From Lactobacillus sp. (GTDB lineage Bacteria; Bacillota; Bacilli; Lactobacillales; Lactobacillaceae): a DNA stretch of 51,979 nucleotides. Each line of letters begins with the position of its first letter. Position 1 is the stretch's first letter. Below are positions 15,652 through 22,491 of the stretch, piece by piece. A program made the translations under genes and the position numbers. The DNA lies in NCBI GenBank assembly GCA_022651245.1, contig JALCQM010000021.1, positions 1 through 51,979 on the forward strand, given 5' to 3'. The notes below the pieces were generated by a model that had not been told where the DNA came from, did not search any database, and saw only the letters and a list, made by a program, of their open reading frames with translations.

Positions 15652-15983
15652 TGGACAAAGACCAACGCAAACGCGCCATTCAGGCGTACAAACTCGCCCC
15701 AACTGAATATGGCGTCATTCAGATTCAAAACCGCACCAACCACAAGCGCTTCATCGCGGCGGTGCCGAACATCAAGAATCGCTGGACCTACTACCAGATG
15801 AACCTGGACGCCAACCGCTACCCCGGCACAGCCTTACAAACCGACTGGAATGCGACTGGTGCCGATAATTTCGACTACTCAGTGCTGTGGCAAAAAGACA
15901 CCGCAGACGTCGTTAACATGCGCGCGACGCTCAAAGAACTGCGCGAACAATGGACTGCCCGCCTCGCCCCAGAATACCGCTAA
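15651..15983 (+). CDS. GIY-YIG nuclease superfamily protein
   Basis: A 110-aa protein. The segment around residues 18-35 (EYGVIQIQNRTNHKRF) takes the place of the GIY...YIG strands, but both motifs are degenerate, so nuclease activity is doubtful. Similar small proteins are common in Firmicutes next to DUF2087 regulators. The ATG at 15651 shares a base with the upstream TAA, behind GGAGG, giving strong translational coupling. DNA binding or a regulatory role with its partner is inference. Confidence 0.65.
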   Translation: MDKDQRKRAIQAYKLAPTEYGVIQIQNRTNHKRFIAAVPNIKNRWTYYQMNLDANRYPGTALQTDWNATGADNFDYSVLWQKDTADVVNMRATLKELREQWTARLAPEYR

Positions 15984-16010
15984 GACATCACCCAGCTGAA
16001 AGGAATCCCC

Positions 16011-16643
16011 ATGACATTTACCCCCATTGATGCGGCAACGTGGCCGCGACAACAAACGTTCTATTATTTCACCAAAATGGCCCCGATGAGTTTTAACCTC
16101 TCGGCCAAGCTGGACATTAGCCAAACCAAAGCCGCACTAAAAGCGCGCCACCTACGCTTCTTTCCAGCCTACTTATACGTCACGAGCAAGGTGCTCGCCT
16201 CAATGCCTGCATTTTGTATGGGGCGCGACGACGCGGGGCAACTCGGCTATTTTGATGTCGTGCACCCCACATACACCATCATTCACGCCGATCACCAGAT
16301 CTCTAGTTGCTGGAGTGCCTACACCCCAGATTTTGCGGACTTTTATGCACGAGTTGAAGCTGACGAGGCGCAGGCTGCGCAAGCCACGGGCCCGGTCGGC
16401 AAACCCGATCAACTGGCCAACAGTTTTGAAGCAGGGATGCTGCCTTGGTTACATTTTGACAGTTACGCCCCGATGCCTACCGCCGGCTTGTCGACTTTCC
16501 AGCCCGTGTTGCAAGCCGGAAAATACCTCGACGGACAGATGCCCCTTTCGATCACCGTTAACCACGCCGTCGCCGATGGCTACCATGTCAGCGAACTCTT
16601 CAAGCGCCTGCAAGCAGCCTTTGAGACACCGGACTGGCTGTAA
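16011..16643 (+). CDS. chloramphenicol acetyltransferase-like O-acetyltransferase
   Basis: A 210-aa protein of the CatA family, which transfers acetyl from acetyl-CoA to a hydroxyl group. The catalytic motif is NHAVADGYH, with H185 and D189-G190; most CAT enzymes read HHAVCDG, so the first histidine is replaced by asparagine. The length is about the same as CatA. AAGGAAT lies before the ATG. It follows the GIY-YIG gene by 27 bases and may be in the same operon. A chromosomal CatA homologue need not confer chloramphenicol resistance; its substrate is unknown. Confidence 0.82.
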   Translation: MTFTPIDAATWPRQQTFYYFTKMAPMSFNLSAKLDISQTKAALKARHLRFFPAYLYVTSKVLASMPAFCMGRDDAGQLGYFDVVHPTYTIIHADHQISSCWSAYTPDFADFYARVEADEAQAAQATGPVGKPDQLANSFEAGMLPWLHFDSYAPMPTAGLSTFQPVLQAGKYLDGQMPLSITVNHAVADGYHVSELFKRLQAAFETPDWL

Positions 16644-16657
16644 CCAAATAGGTACTG

Positions 16658-16690
16658 AAACCGCCTTGGTCGTCGTGACCAAGGCGGTTT
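16658..16690 (+). terminator. terminator after the acetyltransferase
   Basis: AAACCGCCTTGGTC-GTCGT-GACCAAGGCGGTTT, a 14-bp perfect stem, then GCGTTTCTC. The T run is poor but the stem is strong. Confidence 0.65.
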
Positions 16691-16811
16691 GCGTTTCTCG
16701 TGTGCGCCAGGACACTGCTAAACAACAGCTTTTAGCACAGCAACTATTCCCGCTTGCCCTTAGCCCTCACTTATAAGAGAATAATGCTAACGCTTTTCTG
16801 GAGGGGCTCTT

Positions 16812-17567
16812 ATGTTTATCATTGCGACCGCCAATGCGATCATTGGCGCACTGGTTGGGATGACCGGTGTCGCCGGCTTTTTATTACCAATGCTCTATGC
16901 GGGTTTCTTGGGGTACTCCCCAACGACCGCACTGGCATTCAGCTTTTTGGCCTTCATCGTGTCCGGCTTATTGGGGGCACGCAACTACGCACGCGCTGGG
17001 CTTTTGGACCAGCGGCTAGCCGGCATCGTCAGCATTGGTTCCCTCATTGGGGCGCTGGTCGGCGTCAAACTCAACCTCTTATTGTCTCCGGCTCTCGTCA
17101 CCACGATCTTATACGTCGTCGTCTTAGCCTCCGGCGCTGCGATCTTGATTCAACAAGCGCGCACAAACACAACCCGCCACCCACAAAGCCCCTTACTGAC
17201 GCAAAACTGGTTCCTACTTGTCTTCGGCCTGGTGACGGGGAGCCTATGTGCTTTATCTGGCGCCGGCGGGCCAGTTTTAGTCATGCCCCTACTAGTCGTC
17301 CTCGGTTGCGCCCCGCACGTCGCCGTCGGTGTCGCTTTATTGAATTCTGTGGCGATCTCAGCACCAGCCGCGCTCGGCTATTTCGCCCAGATCCAGTGGC
17401 AAAAGGACTTACCCCTACTTGCCGTGATCATCGTTGCCCACGGCTTAGGCGTCTGGTGGGGAAGCACGATCGGCCCGAAGATCAACGCGACCGTCCTCAA
17501 AACTGGCACAGCTGGCCTCTCGATCGCCATCGCCGCCTTCAAGCTCCTGACCACCGCCCTCCATTAG
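16812..17567 (+). CDS. TauE/SafE (TSUP) family membrane permease
   Basis: A 251-aa protein with about eight hydrophobic segments, arranged as two similar halves separated by a hydrophilic stretch near residues 115-130. The glycine-rich NAIIGALVGMTGVAGF at the N-terminus and SGAGGPVLVMPLL in the second half are typical of TSUP proteins. The family exports sulfite or organosulfur anions, or imports sulfonates; substrate is not determinable here. GGAGGGG precedes the ATG. It is monocistronic, with its own terminator. Confidence 0.83.
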   Translation: MFIIATANAIIGALVGMTGVAGFLLPMLYAGFLGYSPTTALAFSFLAFIVSGLLGARNYARAGLLDQRLAGIVSIGSLIGALVGVKLNLLLSPALVTTILYVVVLASGAAILIQQARTNTTRHPQSPLLTQNWFLLVFGLVTGSLCALSGAGGPVLVMPLLVVLGCAPHVAVGVALLNSVAISAPAALGYFAQIQWQKDLPLLAVIIVAHGLGVWWGSTIGPKINATVLKTGTAGLSIAIAAFKLLTTALH

Positions 17568-17577
17568 CTCTGCCCAT

Positions 17578-17618
17578 AAACGCCTGCACATGCGACTCAA
17601 GCGCGTGCAGGCGTTTTT
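17578..17618 (+). terminator. strong terminator
   Basis: AAACGCCTGCAC pairs with GTGCAGGCGTTT and is followed by TTTAT; the loop is TGCGACTCAAGCGC. Confidence 0.85.
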
Positions 17619-17742
17619 ATGCGGCTAAAAGGACTGGCGGTCCCAACCTCGATGAGTTTGTGTGCAGTACTTCACATCGGCTGAAATATCAGTTCCGATA
17701 ACCCTTGAAGTGTCACGCTTTCATTCTTTCTTTCACGTTTAG

Positions 17743-17796
17743 GCAAGGCTTTTTCGGTAAAAAGCGCTTGCAGTAAACCGGTTACCGGGATATACT
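17743..17796 (+). promoter_or_regulatory. promoter with cre-like site for the dehydrogenase/PTS operon
   Basis: TTGCAG (17768-17773), 17-bp spacer, TATACT (17791-17796). The inverted repeat GCAAGGCTTTTT-CGGT-AAAAAGCGCTTGC (about 17743-17771) overlaps the -35, and its right half AAAAGCGCTTGCA matches the CcpA cre core (AARCGNWWNCA). The spacer contains the palindrome AACCGGTT. Carbon catabolite repression is therefore likely. Confidence 0.65.
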
Positions 17797-18013
17797 CTGC
17801 TTGTGGTTTCTTAAACAAGAACAGAATTTCTTTTTAAGAAATTAATTTCATCACATCACACCCGCTTAAGCGCCATGCTAGCAGCCTTTAAGTCTGTGTG
17901 ATCGTCGCAATCGCCATTATTTGTGCGTTACTGCTCAATTTAGTTGAGCGGATGTTGCCAGTAGTTACTGCGCAGGCGCCGCCTGTGCCGCCAAACTCAA
18001 AGGAGTTACGACA
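17797..18013 (+). other. ~210-nt leader of the dehydrogenase gene
   Basis: No ORF. It contains possible hairpins AATTTCTT/AAGAAATT and GCTCAA-TTTA-TTGAGC. No riboswitch class was recognised. AAAGGAG precedes the ATG at 18014. Confidence 0.4.
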
Positions 18014-18817
18014 ATGTCATTCACAGATCAATCTTTCCGCCTCGATGGTAAAGTTGCTTTAATCACGGGTGCCAGCTACGGGATCGGCTTTGCGATCGCC
18101 ACTGCTTACGCCGCTTACGGGGCTAAGATCGCCTTCAACGATATTAACCAAGACCTCGTGGACAAAGGGATGGCCGCCTACAAAGAGGCCGGGATCGATG
18201 CCCACGGTTACGTGGCAGACGTGACAAAGGAAACCGATGTCCAGGAACTTGTCGCTAAGATCGAAAAGGATCTCGGGACGATCGACATTTTGGTCAACAA
18301 CGCCGGGATCATCAAGCGTATCCCGATGGTCGAAATGTCTGCGGAAGACTGGCGCCAAGTTATCGATATCGACTTGACCGGTCCGTTCATCGTCTCCAAA
18401 GCGGTTATCCCTGGCATGCAAAAGCAAGGGCACGGCAAGATCATCAACATCTGTTCGATGATGAGTGAACTCGGCCGCGAAACCGTTAGCGCCTATGCCG
18501 CTGCCAAAGGCGGATTGAAGATGCTGACACGCAACATCTGCTCTGAATACGGTGAAGCCAACATCCAATGTAACGGCATTGGCCCGGGTTACATCGCCAC
18601 ACCGCAAACCGCGCCATTGCGCGAAAAGCAGCCTGACGGTTCCCGCCACCCATTTGACCAATTCATCATCGCCAAGACACCAGCCGCACGCTGGGGCACA
18701 CCGGATGACCTCAAGGGACCAGCAGTCTTCTTGGCTTCTGAAGCATCTGATTTCGTCAATGGGCACGTGGTTTACGTCGACGGTGGGATCTTGGCTTATA
18801 TCGGCAAGCAGCCGTAA
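18014..18817 (+). CDS. SDR dehydrogenase, gluconate 5-dehydrogenase / DhuD type
   Basis: A 267-aa short-chain dehydrogenase. The cofactor loop TGASYGIG is at 18-25, NNAG at 95-98, and the catalytic residues are S148, Y161 and K165. It closely recalls the streptococcal enzyme described as gluconate 5-dehydrogenase (Ga5DH), and the related DhuD/KduD enzymes that reduce or oxidise ketodeoxygluconate; IKRIP, GPGYIATPQTAPLR and the C-terminal ILAYIGKQP are shared hallmarks from memory. It interconverts a sugar acid and its keto form with NAD(P)H. It is co-transcribed with the PTS IIC gene 34 bases downstream. Which substrate is used is open. Confidence 0.85.
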   Translation: MSFTDQSFRLDGKVALITGASYGIGFAIATAYAAYGAKIAFNDINQDLVDKGMAAYKEAGIDAHGYVADVTKETDVQELVAKIEKDLGTIDILVNNAGIIKRIPMVEMSAEDWRQVIDIDLTGPFIVSKAVIPGMQKQGHGKIINICSMMSELGRETVSAYAAAKGGLKMLTRNICSEYGEANIQCNGIGPGYIATPQTAPLREKQPDGSRHPFDQFIIAKTPAARWGTPDDLKGPAVFLASEASDFVNGHVVYVDGGILAYIGKQP

Positions 18818-18851
18818 TGTTCTGCACGTATTTTTAGGAGGAAAGTAAATC

Positions 18852-20216
18852 ATGGGCGTCATTAACTACATTTTGTCCTTAGGGGCAAGCGTCATGATGC
18901 CGATCATCTTCTTGATTCTCGGACTATTGCTCGGGATGGGGATCGGCAAATCATTAAAATCTGGGCTTTCTGTCGGTGTTGGGTTCGTCGGCTTGAGCGT
19001 GATCACGCAATTGCTGACCGATAACATCGGCCCAGCCGTCACTGCCATGGTCAAGGCTTATGGGTTGCACTTACATACCTTAGACATTGGCTGGCCTGCC
19101 GCCTCTGCCGTGGCCTTCGGGACTGAAGTCGGCGCGATCATCATTCCATTAGGGTTGGTCGTTAACGTCATCATGTTGGTCACCAAGACCACGAAGACCT
19201 TGAACATCGACTTGTGGAACTACTGGCATTTTGCCTTCATCGGTTCTATCGTCTCGATGGCGACTAAGAGCTTCGCTTGGGGCGCATTCGCCGCGATCGT
19301 CACATACATCATCACCTTGGTCGGCGCAGACCGCTCTCAAAAAGCCGTCGAAAAGTTCTATGGTGACGGCCTCACCGGGATCTCTTTGCCACAGGCATTT
19401 TGTGTCACTTACATTCCATTTGCGATCGCGATCAACTGGGTGATCGAAAAGATCCCTGGCTTGAACAAGATCGACTTAGATGCTGAAAAAATGCAAAAGC
19501 GTTTCGGGATCCTCGGCGATCCGATCTTCTTAGGGGTCATCGTCGGCATTCTCATCGGGGTCCTTGCCCGTTACACCGTCGCTAAGACGTTACAATTGAG
19601 TATCATCTTAGCCGCGGTCATGGTCTTGATTCCGCGGATCACCGGCCTGTTCATCGAAGGCTTGAAGCCAATTTCCGAACGCTCTCAAGAACTGATCGCT
19701 AAGCACTTGCCAGGTCGCTCTTTCAACATTGGCATGAGCCCAGCCTTAGTGATTGGCCACCCTGTCACCTTGGTGTGCTCCTTACTGCTGATCCCAACGA
19801 TCTTGTTCTTATCCGTTGTGATCCCAGGTAACGAATTTTTACCACTGGCTTCCTTGTCTGGCTTAATCTACATCTTCCCGTTGGTTCTGCCATACACGAA
19901 GGGGAACGTGGTTCGGACCTTCATCGTTGGCCTGGTTGCGATGATCGTCGGCGTTTTATCCGCCACGACCTTGGCCGGCATCTTCACCAGCGCTGTGAAG
20001 GTCGTCCAAGCCTCCTTGATCCCAGCCGGGACCACCAGTGTTGCTTCCGTTGACTTCGCGGCCAGCCCGCTGACCTGGTTAGTTTATCAGGGGACGACCC
20101 ACCTCAGCATCGTCGGCCCGATCATCATCGCGGTGATCGTCATCGCATTGATGCTCTTCAACCGTTCCAAGATCGTTGCCGAAGAAAAGGCGGTATTGGC
20201 CGCTCAAGGCAAGTAA
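18852..20216 (+). CDS. PTS IIC component, galactitol (GatC) type
   Basis: A 454-aa integral membrane protein with 10-12 hydrophobic segments, of the galactitol-type PTS EIIC family. Recognisable parts are the N-terminal LGASVMMPIIFLILGLLLG, FGTEVGAIIIPLGL and SPALVIGHPVTLVCS. No IIA or IIB gene lies in the window, so it either uses components encoded elsewhere or works as a non-PTS carrier. AGGAGG precedes the ATG. Together with the upstream dehydrogenase it suggests uptake and oxidation of a sugar acid or polyol. A strong terminator follows. Confidence 0.85.
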   Translation: MGVINYILSLGASVMMPIIFLILGLLLGMGIGKSLKSGLSVGVGFVGLSVITQLLTDNIGPAVTAMVKAYGLHLHTLDIGWPAASAVAFGTEVGAIIIPLGLVVNVIMLVTKTTKTLNIDLWNYWHFAFIGSIVSMATKSFAWGAFAAIVTYIITLVGADRSQKAVEKFYGDGLTGISLPQAFCVTYIPFAIAINWVIEKIPGLNKIDLDAEKMQKRFGILGDPIFLGVIVGILIGVLARYTVAKTLQLSIILAAVMVLIPRITGLFIEGLKPISERSQELIAKHLPGRSFNIGMSPALVIGHPVTLVCSLLLIPTILFLSVVIPGNEFLPLASLSGLIYIFPLVLPYTKGNVVRTFIVGLVAMIVGVLSATTLAGIFTSAVKVVQASLIPAGTTSVASVDFAASPLTWLVYQGTTHLSIVGPIIIAVIVIALMLFNRSKIVAEEKAVLAAQGK

Positions 20217-20228
20217 CCCTATGACCAC

Positions 20229-20264
20229 AAAGAAGGACTGTGACTTTCGTCACAGTCCTTCTTT
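20229..20264. terminator. strong bidirectional terminator
   Basis: AAAGAAGGACTGTGAC-TTTC-GTCACAGTCCTTCTTT, a 16-bp perfect stem between the PTS gene and the convergent MerR gene. The GTGAC/GTCACAG part recurs at 26466. Confidence 0.85.
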
Positions 20265-20292
20265 GCGTCTCAGTATGTTCCCACCAAGTCAG

Positions 20293-20733
20293 CTATCGTG
20301 CGTGAAACGGATTGCTCAAGGCGTTGGCCTGCTTGTCTGCAGAAGCGGCCGCCCACTCTTGCGCGACTAGGTTCTCGGCGTCTGGCGCCGCGTAGATCGC
20401 CAATTTATAGTCGATCTCGTGCAAATTTTCTGCCAGCGCTTTTTGCTTGGCAACAACGGTTTCGCGGTGCTGCTGTAACATGGTCGCCCGCTGCTTCGCG
20501 GTCTTTGGTCCTGCCATGACCAAATTGATGTACTGGCGAATATCGGCGATTGCCATCCCGGTATCTTTCAGACAACAGATCGTCTTTAACAGTAACAGAT
20601 CCCCTTCTGTAAACGCCCGATAGCCCGACGCATCGCGCGCCACGAAAGGCAACAGCCCCGCTTTATCGTAAAACCGCAATGTATAGGCACTCAATCCCGT
20701 CTTGGCGGCAACCTGCTTGATCGAATAACGCAT
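20293..20733 (-). CDS. MerR-family transcriptional regulator
   Basis: A 146-aa protein. The N-terminal ~70 residues are a winged helix of the MerR type (YSIKQVAAKTGLSAYTLRFYD, then GLLP and YRAFTEGDL). A coiled-coil helix follows, then a short C-terminal effector region. No cysteine metal-site pattern is evident, so it is more likely of the NmlR/AdhR-like or small-molecule class. It is divergent from the epimerase gene at 20823, with a palindromic operator between them; that gene is its probable target. Confidence 0.88.
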   Translation of the reverse strand: MRYSIKQVAAKTGLSAYTLRFYDKAGLLPFVARDASGYRAFTEGDLLLLKTICCLKDTGMAIADIRQYINLVMAGPKTAKQRATMLQQHRETVVAKQKALAENLHEIDYKLAIYAAPDAENLVAQEWAAASADKQANALSNPFHAR

Positions 20734-20761
20734 GCACTCACTTCTTTCAAATTAGCGCTTG

Positions 20762-20781
20762 CCTTAGAGTGTACTCTAAGG
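20762..20781. promoter_or_regulatory. MerR-type operator
   Basis: CCTTAGAG-TGTA-CTCTAAGG has 8-bp perfect arms and lies between the divergent merR and epimerase-like genes. A TTGCCT at 20759-20764 could be the -35 for the plus-strand gene, putting the palindrome in a long spacer, as is typical for MerR activators. Confidence 0.7.
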
Positions 20782-20822
20782 TTTAACCTAGTCTACAACG
20801 AAGACAAAAGGAGTACAAGATT

Positions 20823-21836
20823 ATGAAAGAAAAAGTTCTCATCACAGGGGGCAACGGCTTTTTGGCCTTACACCTCATTCAACAGTTATTACAAGCCGGC
20901 TACCCGGTGCGCGCCACATTACGCCACCTGAACCAAGGCGATGGCGTCCGCGCCGCCTTGGCTGCACAACATACCCCGAACTTAGATGACCTCAGTTTTG
21001 TCGAAGCCGACTTGACCTCTGATGCCGGCTGGTCGGCAGCAATGGCCGGTATCACCCACGTGCTGAGCGTTGCTGCACCGGTTTTTGTTAACGGTGAAAC
21101 TACGACGGCGGCCATGACCAACACCGCCACCGAAGGCACTCAACGCATTTTACGGGCTGCGGCCGCCTCTTCTGTTCAACGGGTGGTGATGACGGCCAAC
21201 CTCGGCGCCGTCGGCTTTAGCAACCACGACCGCAATCGCCCGACAACAGAAGCCGATTGGACCAATCCCAAGGAGTCTGGACTATCGGCCTATGAAGCCT
21301 CCAAGTTGAACGCTGAACGCGCCGCCTGGGCAGAAGCCCAAGCCTTGGGCCTAGAATTTGCGACCGTCAACGCCGGCGCCATGTTGGGCCCTGCCATCGG
21401 CGACCACGTTTCCGGCAGTTTTGGCCTCGTGCGCCAATTACTCGACGGCAGCATGACGCGCGTGCCCAACATCGCCTTCAATATCGCTCCGGTTGAAGAT
21501 GTCGCCGCGATTCACATCCGCGCCTTGTTCGCCCCTAAAGCGGCCGGCCAACGCTTCTTGGCGGTAGCCGATGACGTTTTGACCCTGCCCGAAATCGTCG
21601 ACTTGATTCGCACCCAGCGACCAGCACTTGCGGCCACGCTTCCCACCAAGCGGCTCCCTAATTGGCTCGTGTACGCCGCCGCACCATTCAATGCGACGGC
21701 TCGCGAAGGGCGCCTACTGCTGTCGATCAACCACAACGTCAGCAATCAAAAGGCCAAGAGCTTACTCGGCTGGACGCCGACCCAAACAGCCGCAAACGCC
21801 GTATTAGCTGCCGTCGATCAGCTAAGTTCCATGTGA
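20823..21836 (+). CDS. NAD(P)-dependent epimerase / dihydroflavonol reductase-like
   Basis: A 337-aa extended short-chain dehydrogenase. The N-terminus has LITGGNGFLALHL (glycine-rich cofactor loop), a TANLGAVGF segment in place of the usual serine region, and YEASK with the catalytic Tyr and Lys. It resembles dihydroflavonol-4-reductase-like proteins of lactobacilli, which reduce ketones or aldehydes with NADPH. AAAGGAG precedes the ATG. Control by the divergent MerR regulator suggests a role in response to a reactive or toxic compound; substrate unknown. Confidence 0.85.
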   Translation: MKEKVLITGGNGFLALHLIQQLLQAGYPVRATLRHLNQGDGVRAALAAQHTPNLDDLSFVEADLTSDAGWSAAMAGITHVLSVAAPVFVNGETTTAAMTNTATEGTQRILRAAAASSVQRVVMTANLGAVGFSNHDRNRPTTEADWTNPKESGLSAYEASKLNAERAAWAEAQALGLEFATVNAGAMLGPAIGDHVSGSFGLVRQLLDGSMTRVPNIAFNIAPVEDVAAIHIRALFAPKAAGQRFLAVADDVLTLPEIVDLIRTQRPALAATLPTKRLPNWLVYAAAPFNATAREGRLLLSINHNVSNQKAKSLLGWTPTQTAANAVLAAVDQLSSM

Positions 21837-21853
21837 AACCCACATGCCAAACA

Positions 21854-21893
21854 AAAAGAAGCGAGTCCGATTATGGCCGACCCGCTTCTTTTG
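21854..21893. terminator. bidirectional terminator
   Basis: AAAAAGAAGCGAGTCCG pairs imperfectly with CCGACCCGCTTCTTTT. It lies between convergent genes. Confidence 0.75.
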
Positions 21894-21907
21894 CGTCATA
21901 CGCGTTT

Positions 21908-22417
21908 TTATTCGTACAAGAACCCAGCCTGGCGCAAGGCAGCCTTGACCGCCTTGAACTGCTCGAGATCGTCATAAGCGATCGTGTGCAAATGAATCCC
22001 ACCCGTCAACTCTGACAACATGTGACCATCGAGCTGCTCCATTTTCGCTAAGAACAGGTTCTTCTCCGCTTCGTTAGCGATCTGCAGCTCCCCGCGCAAT
22101 TGCCCGTACAAGGGATGATCGACCAAGACGTCGACTAAGACGCCGCCGTTATCGATCACCAGCTGGATCTCGTCTCCTGCTTGTTCAGGTGTATGCTTGC
22201 AAACCACCACGGCGGTGTGGGCCGCTTCTGGTTCGAACCGGTACCCCCGTGGCGTTGCGATCAGCGGTGTTCCTTGCGCCCGTAGTAAGGCAATATCGCC
22301 GACAACCGTTTGTCGGCTGACACCAAACTTTTTCCCAAATGCACTGGCCGTAATTGGTTCTGGTGCATCTGCCAAAGCCGCCTTGATCTGCGACTGCCGT
22401 TCAGCACTCGTTAGCAT
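21908..22417 (-). CDS. niaR: NiaR-type transcriptional repressor (HTH_11 + 3H)
   Basis: A 169-aa protein: an N-terminal winged helix (AFGKKFGVSRQTVVGDIALL) followed by a 3H domain whose histidine motifs are visible as VDHPLYG and GGIHLHTI. NiaR represses niacin uptake and NAD synthesis genes with nicotinic acid as co-repressor. No niacin transporter or nad gene is in the window, so its target is elsewhere or the effector differs. It stands alone between a terminator and the ATPase gene. Confidence 0.85.
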   Translation of the reverse strand: MLTSAERQSQIKAALADAPEPITASAFGKKFGVSRQTVVGDIALLRAQGTPLIATPRGYRFEPEAAHTAVVVCKHTPEQAGDEIQLVIDNGGVLVDVLVDHPLYGQLRGELQIANEAEKNLFLAKMEQLDGHMLSELTGGIHLHTIAYDDLEQFKAVKAALRQAGFLYE

Positions 22418-22491
22418 AGTTATCCCTCCGAATATAGCCAGGCATGCGCCAAGCTGAATACTCTCAGCTTACGCCAAAACAACGGCGATGA

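Noticed and set aside
16252..16776. 174-aa ORF overlapping the acetyltransferase
   Set aside because: Out-of-frame shadow of a recognised enzyme, with arginine- and proline-rich composition and no RBS.
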